From JAAZPT01 sp964544955 (lineage in GTDB: Bacteria > Bacillota > Clostridia > Christensenellales > Aristaeellaceae): a DNA stretch of 64,000 nucleotides. Of this stretch, positions 9,092 through 18,602 are shown in pieces; the stretch's first letter is position 1; each line of letters opens with the position of its first letter. The stretch is taken from the NCBI GenBank assembly GCA_964544955.1, contig CAZJEB010000002.1, positions 186,001-250,000 of the forward strand, in the 5' to 3' direction. A program made the translations under genes and the position numbers. The notes under the pieces were generated by a model, which did no database searches, was not told the origin of the DNA, and worked only from the letters and a program-made list of their open reading frames with translations.

Positions 9092-11794
9092 ATGACTAAA
9101 CTGGATTCAAAAGTATTGCTTGTTGATGGTAATAGCTTGCTATATAGGGCTTTTTTTGCTTTACCGCCCCTTTCATCAAATGGTGTGCCAGTAAATGCTG
9201 TACATGGCTTTTTTTCCATGCTATTTAAAGCCATAAGCGAAAATAAACCAAGTAGTGTTTTTGTAATGATGGATGAGGCAAGCCCGACATTTAGGCATGA
9301 AGAATATACAGAATATAAGGCGGATAGGCCACCAGCGCCCGATGATCTTCGCCCTCAGTTTGGTTTAATGCGCGAACTTCTTTCCGCTATGGAAATTCCA
9401 GTTATATCTCAACCAGGCTTTGAGGCTGACGACCTTTTGGGCTCAGCAGCACAAATAGCTAATAACAACAATATACCCGCAATTATTCTTACAGGGGATA
9501 GGGATGCTTTGCAACTTGTTAGTGATAAAACACAAGTTCTTATTACCAAAAAAGGTATAAGTGAGTCATTGTTATTAGACCCTAAAGGGGTTAAAGATAA
9601 CTATGGAGTAAACCCTAGCCAAATTACAGACCTTAAAGGCCTTATGGGCGATAAAAGTGATAATATACCAGGGGTTCCTGGTGTTGGTGAAAAAACAGCC
9701 CTAAAACTTATTGGCGAGTATGATAATTTGGAAAACGTGCTTGAAAACGCCCATAACATAAAGGGCAAACTTGGTGAGCGCTTGCAGGAAAATAAACAAC
9801 TTGCAATATTCTCTAAAAAGCTAGCTACAATTATATGTACAGTACCAATAGATGTTGATTTTAGCCATCAAAATATTAGCCTAATACCTAATGGTATAAA
9901 TGAGCTAAAAAAATATAACCTTAATAGAGTTATTCAAATAATACAAGGCTTGTTTTCTGAAAAAGGAGCTTACGGGCACTTAGATGTAACAATGCCAGAT
10001 ATTAAGCTGGATATAAAAACCACACCGCAAAAAACCATGCAAAATGATGAAATTGGTGATTGGGCTCTTGTAAAAAAAGACTTTTTAGTTAAAGGTGAAG
10101 TTCTACCTAATGTAATGCCTGAAGCTAATTCAAGTATAATAATAAACGATGAATTAGGGCTTAAAAAGTTTACATCTTCATTAGTTGATGAAAGCTTCCT
10201 CGCATTGTACTTTAGCCCTAATTTTGATAAAATAAACCTGTATATGCAAAGTGGAACGTATGCTGAAATAGGTATAAAGGTAGATATGATAAGCGAAGGC
10301 TTACCCTATGATGTAGCATTTTCAATAATTGTAAACGCAATAGGTAAAACAAAGCTAGTATTACATGGGCAAAAGAATTTTTTAAATGAATGTTCAAAAT
10401 TAAATTTGCCCATACTAAAAAATTGTATATGGGATACTATGATAGCAGCCTATATACTAAATTCAGACCTTAATAAACCAACCTTAGATAAACTTGTATT
10501 ACCTCAAGAAGCTAATGCAAAAACCTTGTATTCTTTGGCTTTGGAACAGTTTTCAAATATAAGCTCACAAAATATGCTTTTACTTGCAGAAAACATGGAG
10601 TTTCCATTATCCCGTGTACTTCATAGCATGGAACAATTAGGCTTTTTGCTTGATGGTGATGTGCTTATGGATTTATCTACACAGTTTACTAAGGAAGTAG
10701 AATTTTGCAAAAGTGAAGTTTACAGGCTTACAGGCTTTGATGATTTTAACCTGAATAGCCCTAAACAGTTGCAAGAAGTTCTTTTTGAAAAACTTGGTTT
10801 ACCCCATGGTAAAAAAACTAAAAGCGGTTATAGTACTGATGCTGAAACCCTTGAAAACCTTGAGGGTTTGCACCCTGCCATTGAACCATTGTTAAGGTAT
10901 AGAAAGTTTAGTAAGCTAAACAGCACATATATTGAGGCGCTTATAAGGCTTACAACAAAAACCCCTAGAGTACATACTAGCTTTGATCAAACAGGTACGG
11001 TTACAGGTAGAATTTCTAGCCTTGAGCCTAATTTGCAAAATATTCCAATAAAAACTAAGGAAGGCGCAGAAATTAGGCGCGCATTTATAGCAAAGGAAGG
11101 CCATGTACTTCTTGATGCAGACTATTCTCAAATAGAGTTAAGGGTGCTTGCCCATTTAAGTGATGATGAAGCTATGATAGATGCCTTCTGCTCTAATGAG
11201 GATATTCATGCTAGAACAGCCTCTGAGATATTTGATGTACCCCTTAATATGGTTACTAGCGAAATGCGTTCAAACGCTAAGGCAGTAAACTTTGGCCTAA
11301 TATATGGTATAAGCACATTTGGTTTAGCACGCAATACAAAAATATCCATAAAGGAAGCCGAGTATTTTATGGGTAAATACTTCGAACATTACCCAGGGGT
11401 AAGGGCTTTTATGGATAAATGTGTTGAAGAAGGAACAAAAAACAAGGCAATATATACCCTTTTCAACAGAAAAAGAGAATTGCCAGAACTTTCAAATAAA
11501 AATGCAAATGTAAGGGCCTTTGGCAAACGTGTTGCCATGAACACTCCCGTACAGGGTACCGCTGCTGATATTATTAAGCTTGCAATGGTAAGCGTATATA
11601 ATATTTTGGAAAAAGATTATCCTATGGCAGACCTAATACTGCAAGTGCATGACGAGCTTATTATAGAATGCCCTGAAAACATGGTAGATGAACTTTCAAA
11701 AGTTTTAAAAAACACAATGGAGAATATCGTAAAGCTTAAAGTACCCCTTGTTGCTGATGTAGGGGTTGGAAAAAGCTGGTTCGATGCAAAATAA
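9092..11794 (+). CDS. polA: DNA polymerase I
   Basis: 900 residues. The N-terminal 5' nuclease domain (about 1-290) has the DGNSLLYRAFFA start, EADDLLGS, TGDRDALQLV and GDKSDNIPGVPGVGEKTA helix-hairpin-helix. The middle domain (about 300-500) is the 3'-5' exonuclease fold, but the first DxE motif is replaced by ALYFSPNF, so proofreading is probably lost, as in many Bacillota. The polymerase domain shows motif A DADYSQIELR, motif B RSNAKAVNFGLIYG and motif C QVHDELI. It begins 10 bp after the PBP gene and its 3' end overlaps coaE. It acts in Okazaki-fragment processing and repair. Confidence 0.97.
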   Translation: MTKLDSKVLLVDGNSLLYRAFFALPPLSSNGVPVNAVHGFFSMLFKAISENKPSSVFVMMDEASPTFRHEEYTEYKADRPPAPDDLRPQFGLMRELLSAMEIPVISQPGFEADDLLGSAAQIANNNNIPAIILTGDRDALQLVSDKTQVLITKKGISESLLLDPKGVKDNYGVNPSQITDLKGLMGDKSDNIPGVPGVGEKTALKLIGEYDNLENVLENAHNIKGKLGERLQENKQLAIFSKKLATIICTVPIDVDFSHQNISLIPNGINELKKYNLNRVIQIIQGLFSEKGAYGHLDVTMPDIKLDIKTTPQKTMQNDEIGDWALVKKDFLVKGEVLPNVMPEANSSIIINDELGLKKFTSSLVDESFLALYFSPNFDKINLYMQSGTYAEIGIKVDMISEGLPYDVAFSIIVNAIGKTKLVLHGQKNFLNECSKLNLPILKNCIWDTMIAAYILNSDLNKPTLDKLVLPQEANAKTLYSLALEQFSNISSQNMLLLAENMEFPLSRVLHSMEQLGFLLDGDVLMDLSTQFTKEVEFCKSEVYRLTGFDDFNLNSPKQLQEVLFEKLGLPHGKKTKSGYSTDAETLENLEGLHPAIEPLLRYRKFSKLNSTYIEALIRLTTKTPRVHTSFDQTGTVTGRISSLEPNLQNIPIKTKEGAEIRRAFIAKEGHVLLDADYSQIELRVLAHLSDDEAMIDAFCSNEDIHARTASEIFDVPLNMVTSEMRSNAKAVNFGLIYGISTFGLARNTKISIKEAEYFMGKYFEHYPGVRAFMDKCVEEGTKNKAIYTLFNRKRELPELSNKNANVRAFGKRVAMNTPVQGTAADIIKLAMVSVYNILEKDYPMADLILQVHDELIIECPENMVDELSKVLKNTMENIVKLKVPLVADVGVGKSWFDAK

Positions 11795-12407
11795 TATGAT
11801 AATAGTGGCAATAACTGGTGGTATAGCTTGTGGTAAAAGTTTTTGCACTTTGGTTTTTCAAAGCAATGGTATCAAAACCTTGGATGCGGATATAATTTCA
11901 CACGGCATAACAAGCAGTAAAGGGCCTGCCCTTGATGCTATTGCTAACACCTTTGGTAAAGAGTATGTTAAAAATGGAAGCATGGATAAAAACGCCATGG
12001 CAAAACTTGTGTTTGGCAATAGTAATGCTAGGCAAAGGCTTAATGATATACTTCACCCAATTATATACAACGCCATTAAAGACGAATTGTATAAGCTTGA
12101 AAAACAAGCTTGCCCAATTGTAGCCGTTGAAATTCCCTTGCTTTTTGAGGCGAATATGGAAAACTTGGCAAATTATATTATTTGCTGCCATACAACAAGG
12201 CAAATACAAATAGATAGGTTAATTAAACGCAATAATTTAAGCGAAAAAGAAGCTATAAAAAGAATAGATTCACAAATGAGTTTGAAAAAAAAGATGGAAT
12301 TATCAGATTTTCTTGTAGATACTTCATATAGTTTTGAAAACACACAAGCTCAAGTAGAATCTATTATAAATAAAATTAAGGACGGTATTGATGAACCAAA
12401 GCAATAG
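11784..12407 (+). CDS. coaE: dephospho-CoA kinase
   Basis: Phosphorylates dephospho-CoA to CoA, the last step of CoA synthesis. P-loop GGIACGKS at 12-19, then LDADIISHG and the LLFEANM region typical of the CoA-binding lid; about 207 residues. The gene overlaps the polA 3' end; ATG at 11784 and ATG at 11796 are both possible starts and neither has a strong ribosome site, so translation is probably coupled to polA. PolA-CoaE adjacency is common in Bacillota. Its own 3' end overlaps the next gene. Confidence 0.92.
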   Translation: MQNNMIIVAITGGIACGKSFCTLVFQSNGIKTLDADIISHGITSSKGPALDAIANTFGKEYVKNGSMDKNAMAKLVFGNSNARQRLNDILHPIIYNAIKDELYKLEKQACPIVAVEIPLLFEANMENLANYIICCHTTRQIQIDRLIKRNNLSEKEAIKRIDSQMSLKKKMELSDFLVDTSYSFENTQAQVESIINKIKDGIDEPKQ

Positions 12408-13401
12408 GCCAAGAAGGCAAAATAGGCAACTTTATAAAGATGATAATTTAAACCTGCCTGCTAAGCGTGAAGGTTTAAAAAGCCCTATAATAAATGATGC
12501 AGGGCTTGTTGACTATGCTGAGGAAAACATTCAAACCTTTAATAATAGGGTTAAAAAAATAAAAATAGATAAACCTAAGTTTGAGCGCGCCCAAAAACCC
12601 TTAAAAGCATATAACAGATTTCCTGGAGAACAACTTGTACAGGCTCAAAATTATAATTACACACCAAATGCTAATGTTCAGGATTATAATCAAAATGAAT
12701 ATGATTACAACCCAACACCATTAAACACAATGCAACAAAACCCAGAAGAGCCTAAAAGTAAAAAGAAGATAGCAAAGCCAATAAAAATGGTAGCTATAAT
12801 TTTACTAGCCTTAAATTTACTTACAGGGGCAATAATACTATCTTTAAACGCTTACATTGTAAGTGCAGAAACAGCAAAAAAGAAAGAGCATGAAAGGGTA
12901 GTAAACAACCACCCTTTATATTATAAAAATAGTATTATTCAAACGGCAATAAGGTATAACTTACAGCCCGCTTATGTATCAGCTATTATTAAAAATGAAA
13001 GTAGCTTTAGGGCAGATGCTGTTAGTAGTGTAGGGGCTTTAGGGCTTATGCAACTTATGCCCGATACTGCCGACTGGATTTCTACAAAATTAAATGATAA
13101 GCTTTATGCCTTTGATAGAATGGCGGATCCTGAAACAAATATGGAATATGGTTGCTGGTACTTAAATTTTTTATCTAACATGTTCAATGGCGACCCCATA
13201 CTTACCACGGCAGCGTACCATACAGGGCAAGGGCAAGTTAGAAATTGGCTTGCAGATAAAACCATTAGTGAAGATGGATATAAAATTAAAATTGATAATA
13301 TGCCGGATGGGCCAACAAAGCAATATGTAAGGAGGGTTACAGATGCCTTTGCAGTATACAATGCGCTTTACTTTGATGAAAATGCTAAAATCAGCAATTA
13401 G
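12391..13401 (+). CDS. membrane-anchored lytic transglycosylase (SLT domain)
   Basis: 336 residues. A long cytoplasmic N-terminus (1-125) is polar and rich in N, Q, Y and P, followed by a basic patch (KSKKKIAKP), one membrane span (about 132-158) and an external SLT domain. The catalytic glutamate is in IIKNESSF (E203) and the GALGLMQLMP signature is at 215-224, so it should cleave the MurNAc-GlcNAc bond forming anhydro-muropeptides. ATG at 12391 has AAGGACGG just upstream and lies inside coaE. The tail hosts the ribosome site and start of the next gene. Confidence 0.88.
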   Translation: MNQSNRPRRQNRQLYKDDNLNLPAKREGLKSPIINDAGLVDYAEENIQTFNNRVKKIKIDKPKFERAQKPLKAYNRFPGEQLVQAQNYNYTPNANVQDYNQNEYDYNPTPLNTMQQNPEEPKSKKKIAKPIKMVAIILLALNLLTGAIILSLNAYIVSAETAKKKEHERVVNNHPLYYKNSIIQTAIRYNLQPAYVSAIIKNESSFRADAVSSVGALGLMQLMPDTADWISTKLNDKLYAFDRMADPETNMEYGCWYLNFLSNMFNGDPILTTAAYHTGQGQVRNWLADKTISEDGYKIKIDNMPDGPTKQYVRRVTDAFAVYNALYFDENAKISN

Positions 13402-14944
13402 CATGGTTTTAGCTGTAAGTTTATGCTTTACAGGCTTAGCCCTTGCAGAAAATGTTGAGTCATCCCTTGATGTGGGCATGGTATCAACAAAAACAACACA
13501 GCTTTTACCCCTTATGCCCTTGGAAAAGGATATGGTAAGCATATATAACCTGGTTTATGAATCCCTTATGAAAATAGACGATAATAGAATGCCACAACCA
13601 TATTTGGCAAAGGAGTATACCGTAGTAAATGGTGGTAAAACATTAAAGTTTGAGCTTAGAGAAAACCTAAGGTTTTCAGACGGAACACCACTTACAGCGT
13701 ATGATATTGCTGCAAGCGGTAATTATATACTCGAAAATGCTAAAAATGATGGCCTTGAGGATAAGGGCTTTTACCAAAATATGCGCTACCTAATAAAGGA
13801 ATTTAAAGCGGAAGACCCTATGAATCTTACTGTTACTACCGAAAGGGCATATTATGCTGCTTTGTATTCCCTAACATTTCCAGTTGTTAAGGCGGATATG
13901 GTAAGCACACCAAATGCAGTGGGTTCTGGCCCCTATGTTGTTCAAAACTTTACCCCAGCCCAAGAAATTTGGCTGGAAGTAAACCCTAACTGGTGGCAGA
14001 ATGAGCCTCAAGTAACAAGTATTATGATACGTTTTTATTCAAATAATAAGGACCTTATTACCGACTATGAATATGGGCGTATAGATACGGCGGTTACAAG
14101 GAGTGTTGCAGCAGCCCAGTATAAAAGTGGTATATCTTCCCTTAGCATAAGTTACAGAACAAACCAGTTGGAAACACTAGTACTTAACCATCAATCCTAT
14201 CCCTTGGGGGATGTAAATGTGCGTAAAGCAATATTAAAAGCCTTGGATTTACGCAGCCTTATGTCAAGGGCCTATATGGGCATGGGTCATAGGGCATACA
14301 CACCCTTTGAAACAGGCACATGGATGTATGAGGATATGGAATCAAGCTATGAATATGATCTTGAAGGGGCAAAGCAACTACTTGCTGATGCTGGTTGGGG
14401 CGATATTGATGATAATGGAACCCTTGATATAATTAATGAAAAGGGTGAAACTAAAAACCTTGTACTTCGCCTTGCAATATATGAGGATCCTATAAACTCT
14501 GTACGCTATGAAATTGCAAATAGCATAAAGGAAATGTTGGCAAAGGTAAAAATAAGCGTAAATATTCAATTAACTACTATGGCAGACCTTAAACCCAGGC
14601 TTGAAGCAGGCTCTATAGATATGGCTCTTGTTGCTTACCAAATGGATGTAGCGCCAGACCCAGGCTTTATGTTAATAAGCTCTAACGTAAAAAACGGTAA
14701 TTATAGCCGTTATAGAAGTAACCAAATGGATGAACTTTTTACTGCATATAGGCGCAAGGAAAATCCATCAGAATTTGCCTATGCTGCAAAGGATATACAA
14801 AGAAAATTTGCTGAAGATATACCTTTTATACCACTGTTTTATGCAACAGGTGCAATACTTACCCGTAAAATGTTCACAACTGTTAGAGATATTAGGGAGT
14901 TTGAAATATTTAGGGGCATAGAAAGCTTTTCTTCAACTAATTAG
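13343..14944 (+). CDS. ABC-transporter substrate-binding protein, family 5 (peptide type)
   Basis: 533 residues of the DppA/OppA family, with the motifs YESLMKIDDNRMPQPYLA, LRFSDGTPLTAYD and NPNWWQNEP. It should bind oligopeptides outside the cell. The start at 13343 lies 59 bp inside the preceding gene but has AAGGAGGG (13329-13336) at 6-bp spacing, so it is well supported. The leader is long, with a hydrophobic core ending ALAEN; I see no proper lipobox, so it looks cut by signal peptidase I and not lipid-anchored, unusual for a Gram-positive SBP. No permease or ATPase genes are nearby. Its position among wall hydrolases suggests muropeptide uptake or sensing, an inference only. Confidence 0.85.
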   Translation: MPLQYTMRFTLMKMLKSAISMVLAVSLCFTGLALAENVESSLDVGMVSTKTTQLLPLMPLEKDMVSIYNLVYESLMKIDDNRMPQPYLAKEYTVVNGGKTLKFELRENLRFSDGTPLTAYDIAASGNYILENAKNDGLEDKGFYQNMRYLIKEFKAEDPMNLTVTTERAYYAALYSLTFPVVKADMVSTPNAVGSGPYVVQNFTPAQEIWLEVNPNWWQNEPQVTSIMIRFYSNNKDLITDYEYGRIDTAVTRSVAAAQYKSGISSLSISYRTNQLETLVLNHQSYPLGDVNVRKAILKALDLRSLMSRAYMGMGHRAYTPFETGTWMYEDMESSYEYDLEGAKQLLADAGWGDIDDNGTLDIINEKGETKNLVLRLAIYEDPINSVRYEIANSIKEMLAKVKISVNIQLTTMADLKPRLEAGSIDMALVAYQMDVAPDPGFMLISSNVKNGNYSRYRSNQMDELFTAYRRKENPSEFAYAAKDIQRKFAEDIPFIPLFYATGAILTRKMFTTVRDIREFEIFRGIESFSSTN

Positions 14945-14956
14945 GGGGTGCACAAC

Positions 14957-15841
14957 ATTAAACGACTAATAATTTTATTAATAACAATATTCTTAGCCTT
15001 TACATGGGCATTTGCCGATGAAGTAAACTATACTGCAAATACACCTGATAGTATAATGAACGTGCTTAAAATAGCCGCTGGTGAAATTGGTTATAGTGAA
15101 CAAAGTGATGGAACAACAAGGTATGGTATATGGGCAAATGATCCCCAAGCACAATGGTGTGCTGAATTCATATGTTGGTGCGTTTCTAGGGCGGATTCCC
15201 TTTATGATACAGAACTTTTAAACAGTATATATCCCTACTATACAAGCCGTAACGTGGGTAGGGATTGGTTTATAAAAAAAGGACGCTATGTAAACAGAAA
15301 TGGAAATATACCCGATTGGGGCTACCAATGGTATAAGGATACGGGCGAAAGAATAACGTTAAACTCCTATATACCAAAAAGTGGTGACTTTATGTTTTTA
15401 AGCTATGATGGTACCTTTAACACGGCCCATGTTGCTTTGGTTGAATATGTAAGTGGCAATAGTAACACAGGCTATACAGTTCATGTTATTGAAGGCAATA
15501 ACCCCGATAAGGTGCAAAGGAATGAATACCCCTTGGATAAGTCGCAAATTTTAGGCTATGGAATATATTCTGATAATATTGCAACAACAATGCGTGTAGG
15601 CAATAGTGGTGATAGCATTTCCGCCTTACAAAAACAATTATATACCTTAAATTACCTTGGTGAAGGTGATATAAGTGGCTATTATGGCGCAAAAACAGCC
15701 ACAGCAATAACAGAGTTTCAACGAACTATACCGGATAAAATTATTAATGGTATAGCGGATATTACAACACAGATTGTGCTTAATGAGCGCTACAATCAAG
15801 CTGTGCATTACTCAGCAAATACTTGGCTTGTTGAGGATTAA
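14957..15841 (+). CDS. secreted CHAP-domain hydrolase with peptidoglycan-binding domain; probable AUU start
   Basis: 294 residues. The signal peptide reads MKRLIILLITIFLAFTWAFA if translation begins at ATT 14957. The CHAP domain has the catalytic cysteine in QWCAEF (C68) and histidine in NTAHVAL (H158), followed by HVIEGNN. A C-terminal PG_binding_1 domain (about 212-285) has SISALQKQLYTLNYL and TATAITEFQ. It should cut peptidoglycan amide bonds. The only canonical start nearby, GTG 14948, is part of the ribosome site AGGGGGTG (14943-14950); the next in-frame ATG lies after the signal peptide. ATT sits 8 bp after AGGGGG, so a rare AUU start fits best. Confidence 0.8.
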   Translation: MKRLIILLITIFLAFTWAFADEVNYTANTPDSIMNVLKIAAGEIGYSEQSDGTTRYGIWANDPQAQWCAEFICWCVSRADSLYDTELLNSIYPYYTSRNVGRDWFIKKGRYVNRNGNIPDWGYQWYKDTGERITLNSYIPKSGDFMFLSYDGTFNTAHVALVEYVSGNSNTGYTVHVIEGNNPDKVQRNEYPLDKSQILGYGIYSDNIATTMRVGNSGDSISALQKQLYTLNYLGEGDISGYYGAKTATAITEFQRTIPDKIINGIADITTQIVLNERYNQAVHYSANTWLVED

Positions 15842-15858
15842 TTTGGAGGTTATTTTAT

Positions 15859-17619
15859 TTGAATTGCCCTAATTGTAAAAAATGGAATAGGTCAGGCATT
15901 GATAAATGCTTTTATTGTGGTACTCCTTTGCCTTTAAACATAAAAAAAGAACCCTCATGGCTAGAGGAGTTTGATGGCAAAGTAAGCGATAAAAAAGTTA
16001 TTAGGGTAAACGATTATGGTGAGGAACTAAGCAATCGTGACCCCCGCGATGTTCTTGCAGAGGATATGGCTCACCTTCGCACAAGGAAGGAAGAAGGTAA
16101 GGTAGCCCAGGAGCATTTTAGAAAAGTTGCCGAACGAAGGCGTTCTGCAAATAGAGGGCGTGTAGGTTTTGCACCTAAGCCTTTAATTGATAATAAAGAA
16201 GTTAATATACCAACAAAAAGTAGCGAGTTTTCTAACATTGTAAAAGAGGAAATGTATAATGAACCTATAAGCGATGAAGAAATGGCTGCCCTTGAAAATG
16301 AAAAGTTTAAAAACTATGATCTTCAAAATAGAAGCTTTGGTAAATTACCAATAGATGATAGGTTTTTGCACCCAAAAAAGAAAAAGAAATCAAAAATATT
16401 ACGTATTATACCCATATTAATTATACTTGCTGTGTTAGTTTATGGTGGATACTCCCTGTTACAATATAGAAAAGCTATAATTGATAGTGAAAAGGCGGAT
16501 AAACAGGCAAGAATAATCCCTTCCATGCTTGATGATATGGCGGCGCATACTATTATGATACCTGGCGAGGAAGGGGAGCAAATTTATATAAGGGAATTGC
16601 ATAACACCTACCTTGTTACAAATGGTTATGCTACTGTTGAGGTGGCAGACTATACATGGTATGAATCCTATGAGGATTATCTAGAGGAAACTATGGATGT
16701 AACCATAACGCCATTTTTGAAAAAAACTAGCGGTAAACAACAACCTTTAGATCCTGTTACATATACAATAGATATACCCCTTTCACCCTTAGATATTATA
16801 ACCCCACAACAGCTTAGGGATACCGTTTATACATCCCTTTACAACGTGGAGTTGAGGGTTAGGGAAAACAGCCGTTTAACAATAAATGGCGCAGATTATA
16901 GTGACCTTGTTAATGCAAACAGTGGTAATGTTATTTTCAACGCCCAATTAAAACCTATAGGCGATAACACTTTTACTATAACTGTAAGAAGCCAGTATTG
17001 CCGTAGTAACACAAAAGTAATTACAATAAATAGGCCCGAGCAGGAAATTCCTGTGGATTTGGCAACAGATATCTCATCCGTTAGTACCTATGATTATATG
17101 ACTATTAAGGCATCAACAATACCAGGAGCCTATATATCTGTACAGTCTCCCCATTCAGATTTAAACATTACAAATATAGATAGGGATGGATCCTTTAGCT
17201 TTATAGCCTTGTTTGATAAAATTGGTGATAATGTAATATCCTTTACAGCGTCAAAACCTGGCATGGAAAGTACAAATATAGATTATAAAATTTACTATGT
17301 ACCTAATATTGATATTTATTCTAGAAAAGCTTGGGCTATGGATGATTCCCATTATGCACAGCTAATTAGCACAATAAACCTTAGGGCAAAGAACTCACAA
17401 ATATATGTTTGTATAGGAAGAATAGAAGAATTTATAGCACAAGAACCTCAAATTGCTATAATGAACTGTGGCACAGAGGAAAAACCTATTAAAATATTAT
17501 TAGAAAATAAAACCAATAAAACCTGGGAAGTGGGCAATACATATAGGGTTTATGCCGATGTTACAGGCTTATATAAGGATATTCCACGCTTAATAGCACG
17601 CTATTCTTATACTGATTAA
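15859..17619 (+). CDS. zinc-ribbon membrane protein with large external domain, unknown function
   Basis: 586 residues from a TTG with GGAGG 9 bp upstream. The N-terminus is a short zinc ribbon (C3, C6, C17, C20). A charged cytoplasmic region (20-165) ends in a basic KKKKKSK patch, then one membrane span (about 175-198). About 385 external residues follow, with beta-rich, Ig/bacterial-adhesin-like segments such as LRVRENSRLTINGADY (a PEGA-like turn) and PGAYISVQSP. I cannot assign a function. It ends the polA-to-CHAP gene run, 17 bp after the CHAP gene, so an envelope role is likely. Confidence 0.75.
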   Translation: MNCPNCKKWNRSGIDKCFYCGTPLPLNIKKEPSWLEEFDGKVSDKKVIRVNDYGEELSNRDPRDVLAEDMAHLRTRKEEGKVAQEHFRKVAERRRSANRGRVGFAPKPLIDNKEVNIPTKSSEFSNIVKEEMYNEPISDEEMAALENEKFKNYDLQNRSFGKLPIDDRFLHPKKKKKSKILRIIPILIILAVLVYGGYSLLQYRKAIIDSEKADKQARIIPSMLDDMAAHTIMIPGEEGEQIYIRELHNTYLVTNGYATVEVADYTWYESYEDYLEETMDVTITPFLKKTSGKQQPLDPVTYTIDIPLSPLDIITPQQLRDTVYTSLYNVELRVRENSRLTINGADYSDLVNANSGNVIFNAQLKPIGDNTFTITVRSQYCRSNTKVITINRPEQEIPVDLATDISSVSTYDYMTIKASTIPGAYISVQSPHSDLNITNIDRDGSFSFIALFDKIGDNVISFTASKPGMESTNIDYKIYYVPNIDIYSRKAWAMDDSHYAQLISTINLRAKNSQIYVCIGRIEEFIAQEPQIAIMNCGTEEKPIKILLENKTNKTWEVGNTYRVYADVTGLYKDIPRLIARYSYTD

Positions 17620-17681
17620 TTAACTGTTTACAAAAGGTATATAATGTTTTATTATAAATAATTATATAAGGGTAAATTATT

Positions 17682-18593
17682 GTGGATAAAATGATATTTT
17701 TAGAACTTAATAAGCATATAAAAGCAGAGGATATTATCCTTGATGCGGATATGTCTAAATATTGCACATTAAGGCTTGGTGGTAAGGTTTCTGTGCTTGT
17801 TAATGTAAACAATGAAACACAAATAATCCATGCTATAAATGTTGCAAAAGCTTACAATATGCCATACCACATAATTGGTAATGGCTCAAATATATTTGTA
17901 TATCCTCAAATATATAAGGCAGTAATAATAAGAATATCAAAGAATATGGCTCAAATTAATTTTGATGGTAACAATATTATTACAGCCCAAGCTGGGGCAA
18001 GCCTTGCTTTATTAAGTAAAAAAGCTATGGAGTTGGGCTTATCTGGCCTAGAGTTTGCAGGTGGAATACCCGGTACAATAGGTGGAGCAGTTTTTATGAA
18101 TGCAGGCGCCTATGGTTCAGAAATTAAAAATATATTAGTATCATCAAAAACCATAGATGAGCAAGGAACCATTCACAATAGAACAAATGATGAATTAGAA
18201 CTATCATATAGGCATAGTGCATTGCAAAAAAATGGTGAAATTGTATTAGAAGCAAGCTTTAAACTTCAAAAGGGCGATATAGATACTATAAAAAAATTTG
18301 CCGATGAATATAAGGCAAAGCGCATTGCGTCACAACCAACAGGTGTAGCCTCTTGTGGCAGTACTTTTAAAAGGCCTGAAGATAATATAGCAGCAAAACT
18401 TATTGATGAATGTGGCCTAAAGGGTTACAGGGTTGGCGGTTGTAGCGTAAGTACAAAGCATGCAGGCTTTTTAGTAAATGATAGTAATGGAACAGCAGAT
18501 GATTATTATAAACTTATTACAGATGTAAGGAATATAGTATTAAAGGAAACTGGTATATATTTAGATACAGAAGTTAGAATTTTTGGGGAATAG
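17682..18593 (+). CDS. murB: UDP-N-acetylenolpyruvoylglucosamine reductase
   Basis: FAD- and NADPH-dependent enzyme making UDP-MurNAc, the second committed step of peptidoglycan precursor synthesis. 303 residues, with YCTLRLGGKVSVLV, NGSNIFV, the FAD loop GGIPGTIGGAVFMNAGAYG, the tyrosine in SYRHS, and the catalytic-serine region ASCGSTFKRP. The pattern fits the shorter type II MurB. GTG at 17682 has AAGGG 9 bp upstream; ATG 17691 is an alternative. A TATAAT at 17640-17645 may be its -10, without a good -35. It begins the conserved murB-rapZ-whiA-crh group. Confidence 0.95.
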   Translation: MDKMIFLELNKHIKAEDIILDADMSKYCTLRLGGKVSVLVNVNNETQIIHAINVAKAYNMPYHIIGNGSNIFVYPQIYKAVIIRISKNMAQINFDGNNIITAQAGASLALLSKKAMELGLSGLEFAGGIPGTIGGAVFMNAGAYGSEIKNILVSSKTIDEQGTIHNRTNDELELSYRHSALQKNGEIVLEASFKLQKGDIDTIKKFADEYKAKRIASQPTGVASCGSTFKRPEDNIAAKLIDECGLKGYRVGGCSVSTKHAGFLVNDSNGTADDYYKLITDVRNIVLKETGIYLDTEVRIFGE

Positions 18594-18602
18594 GAGAGTA
18601 GT

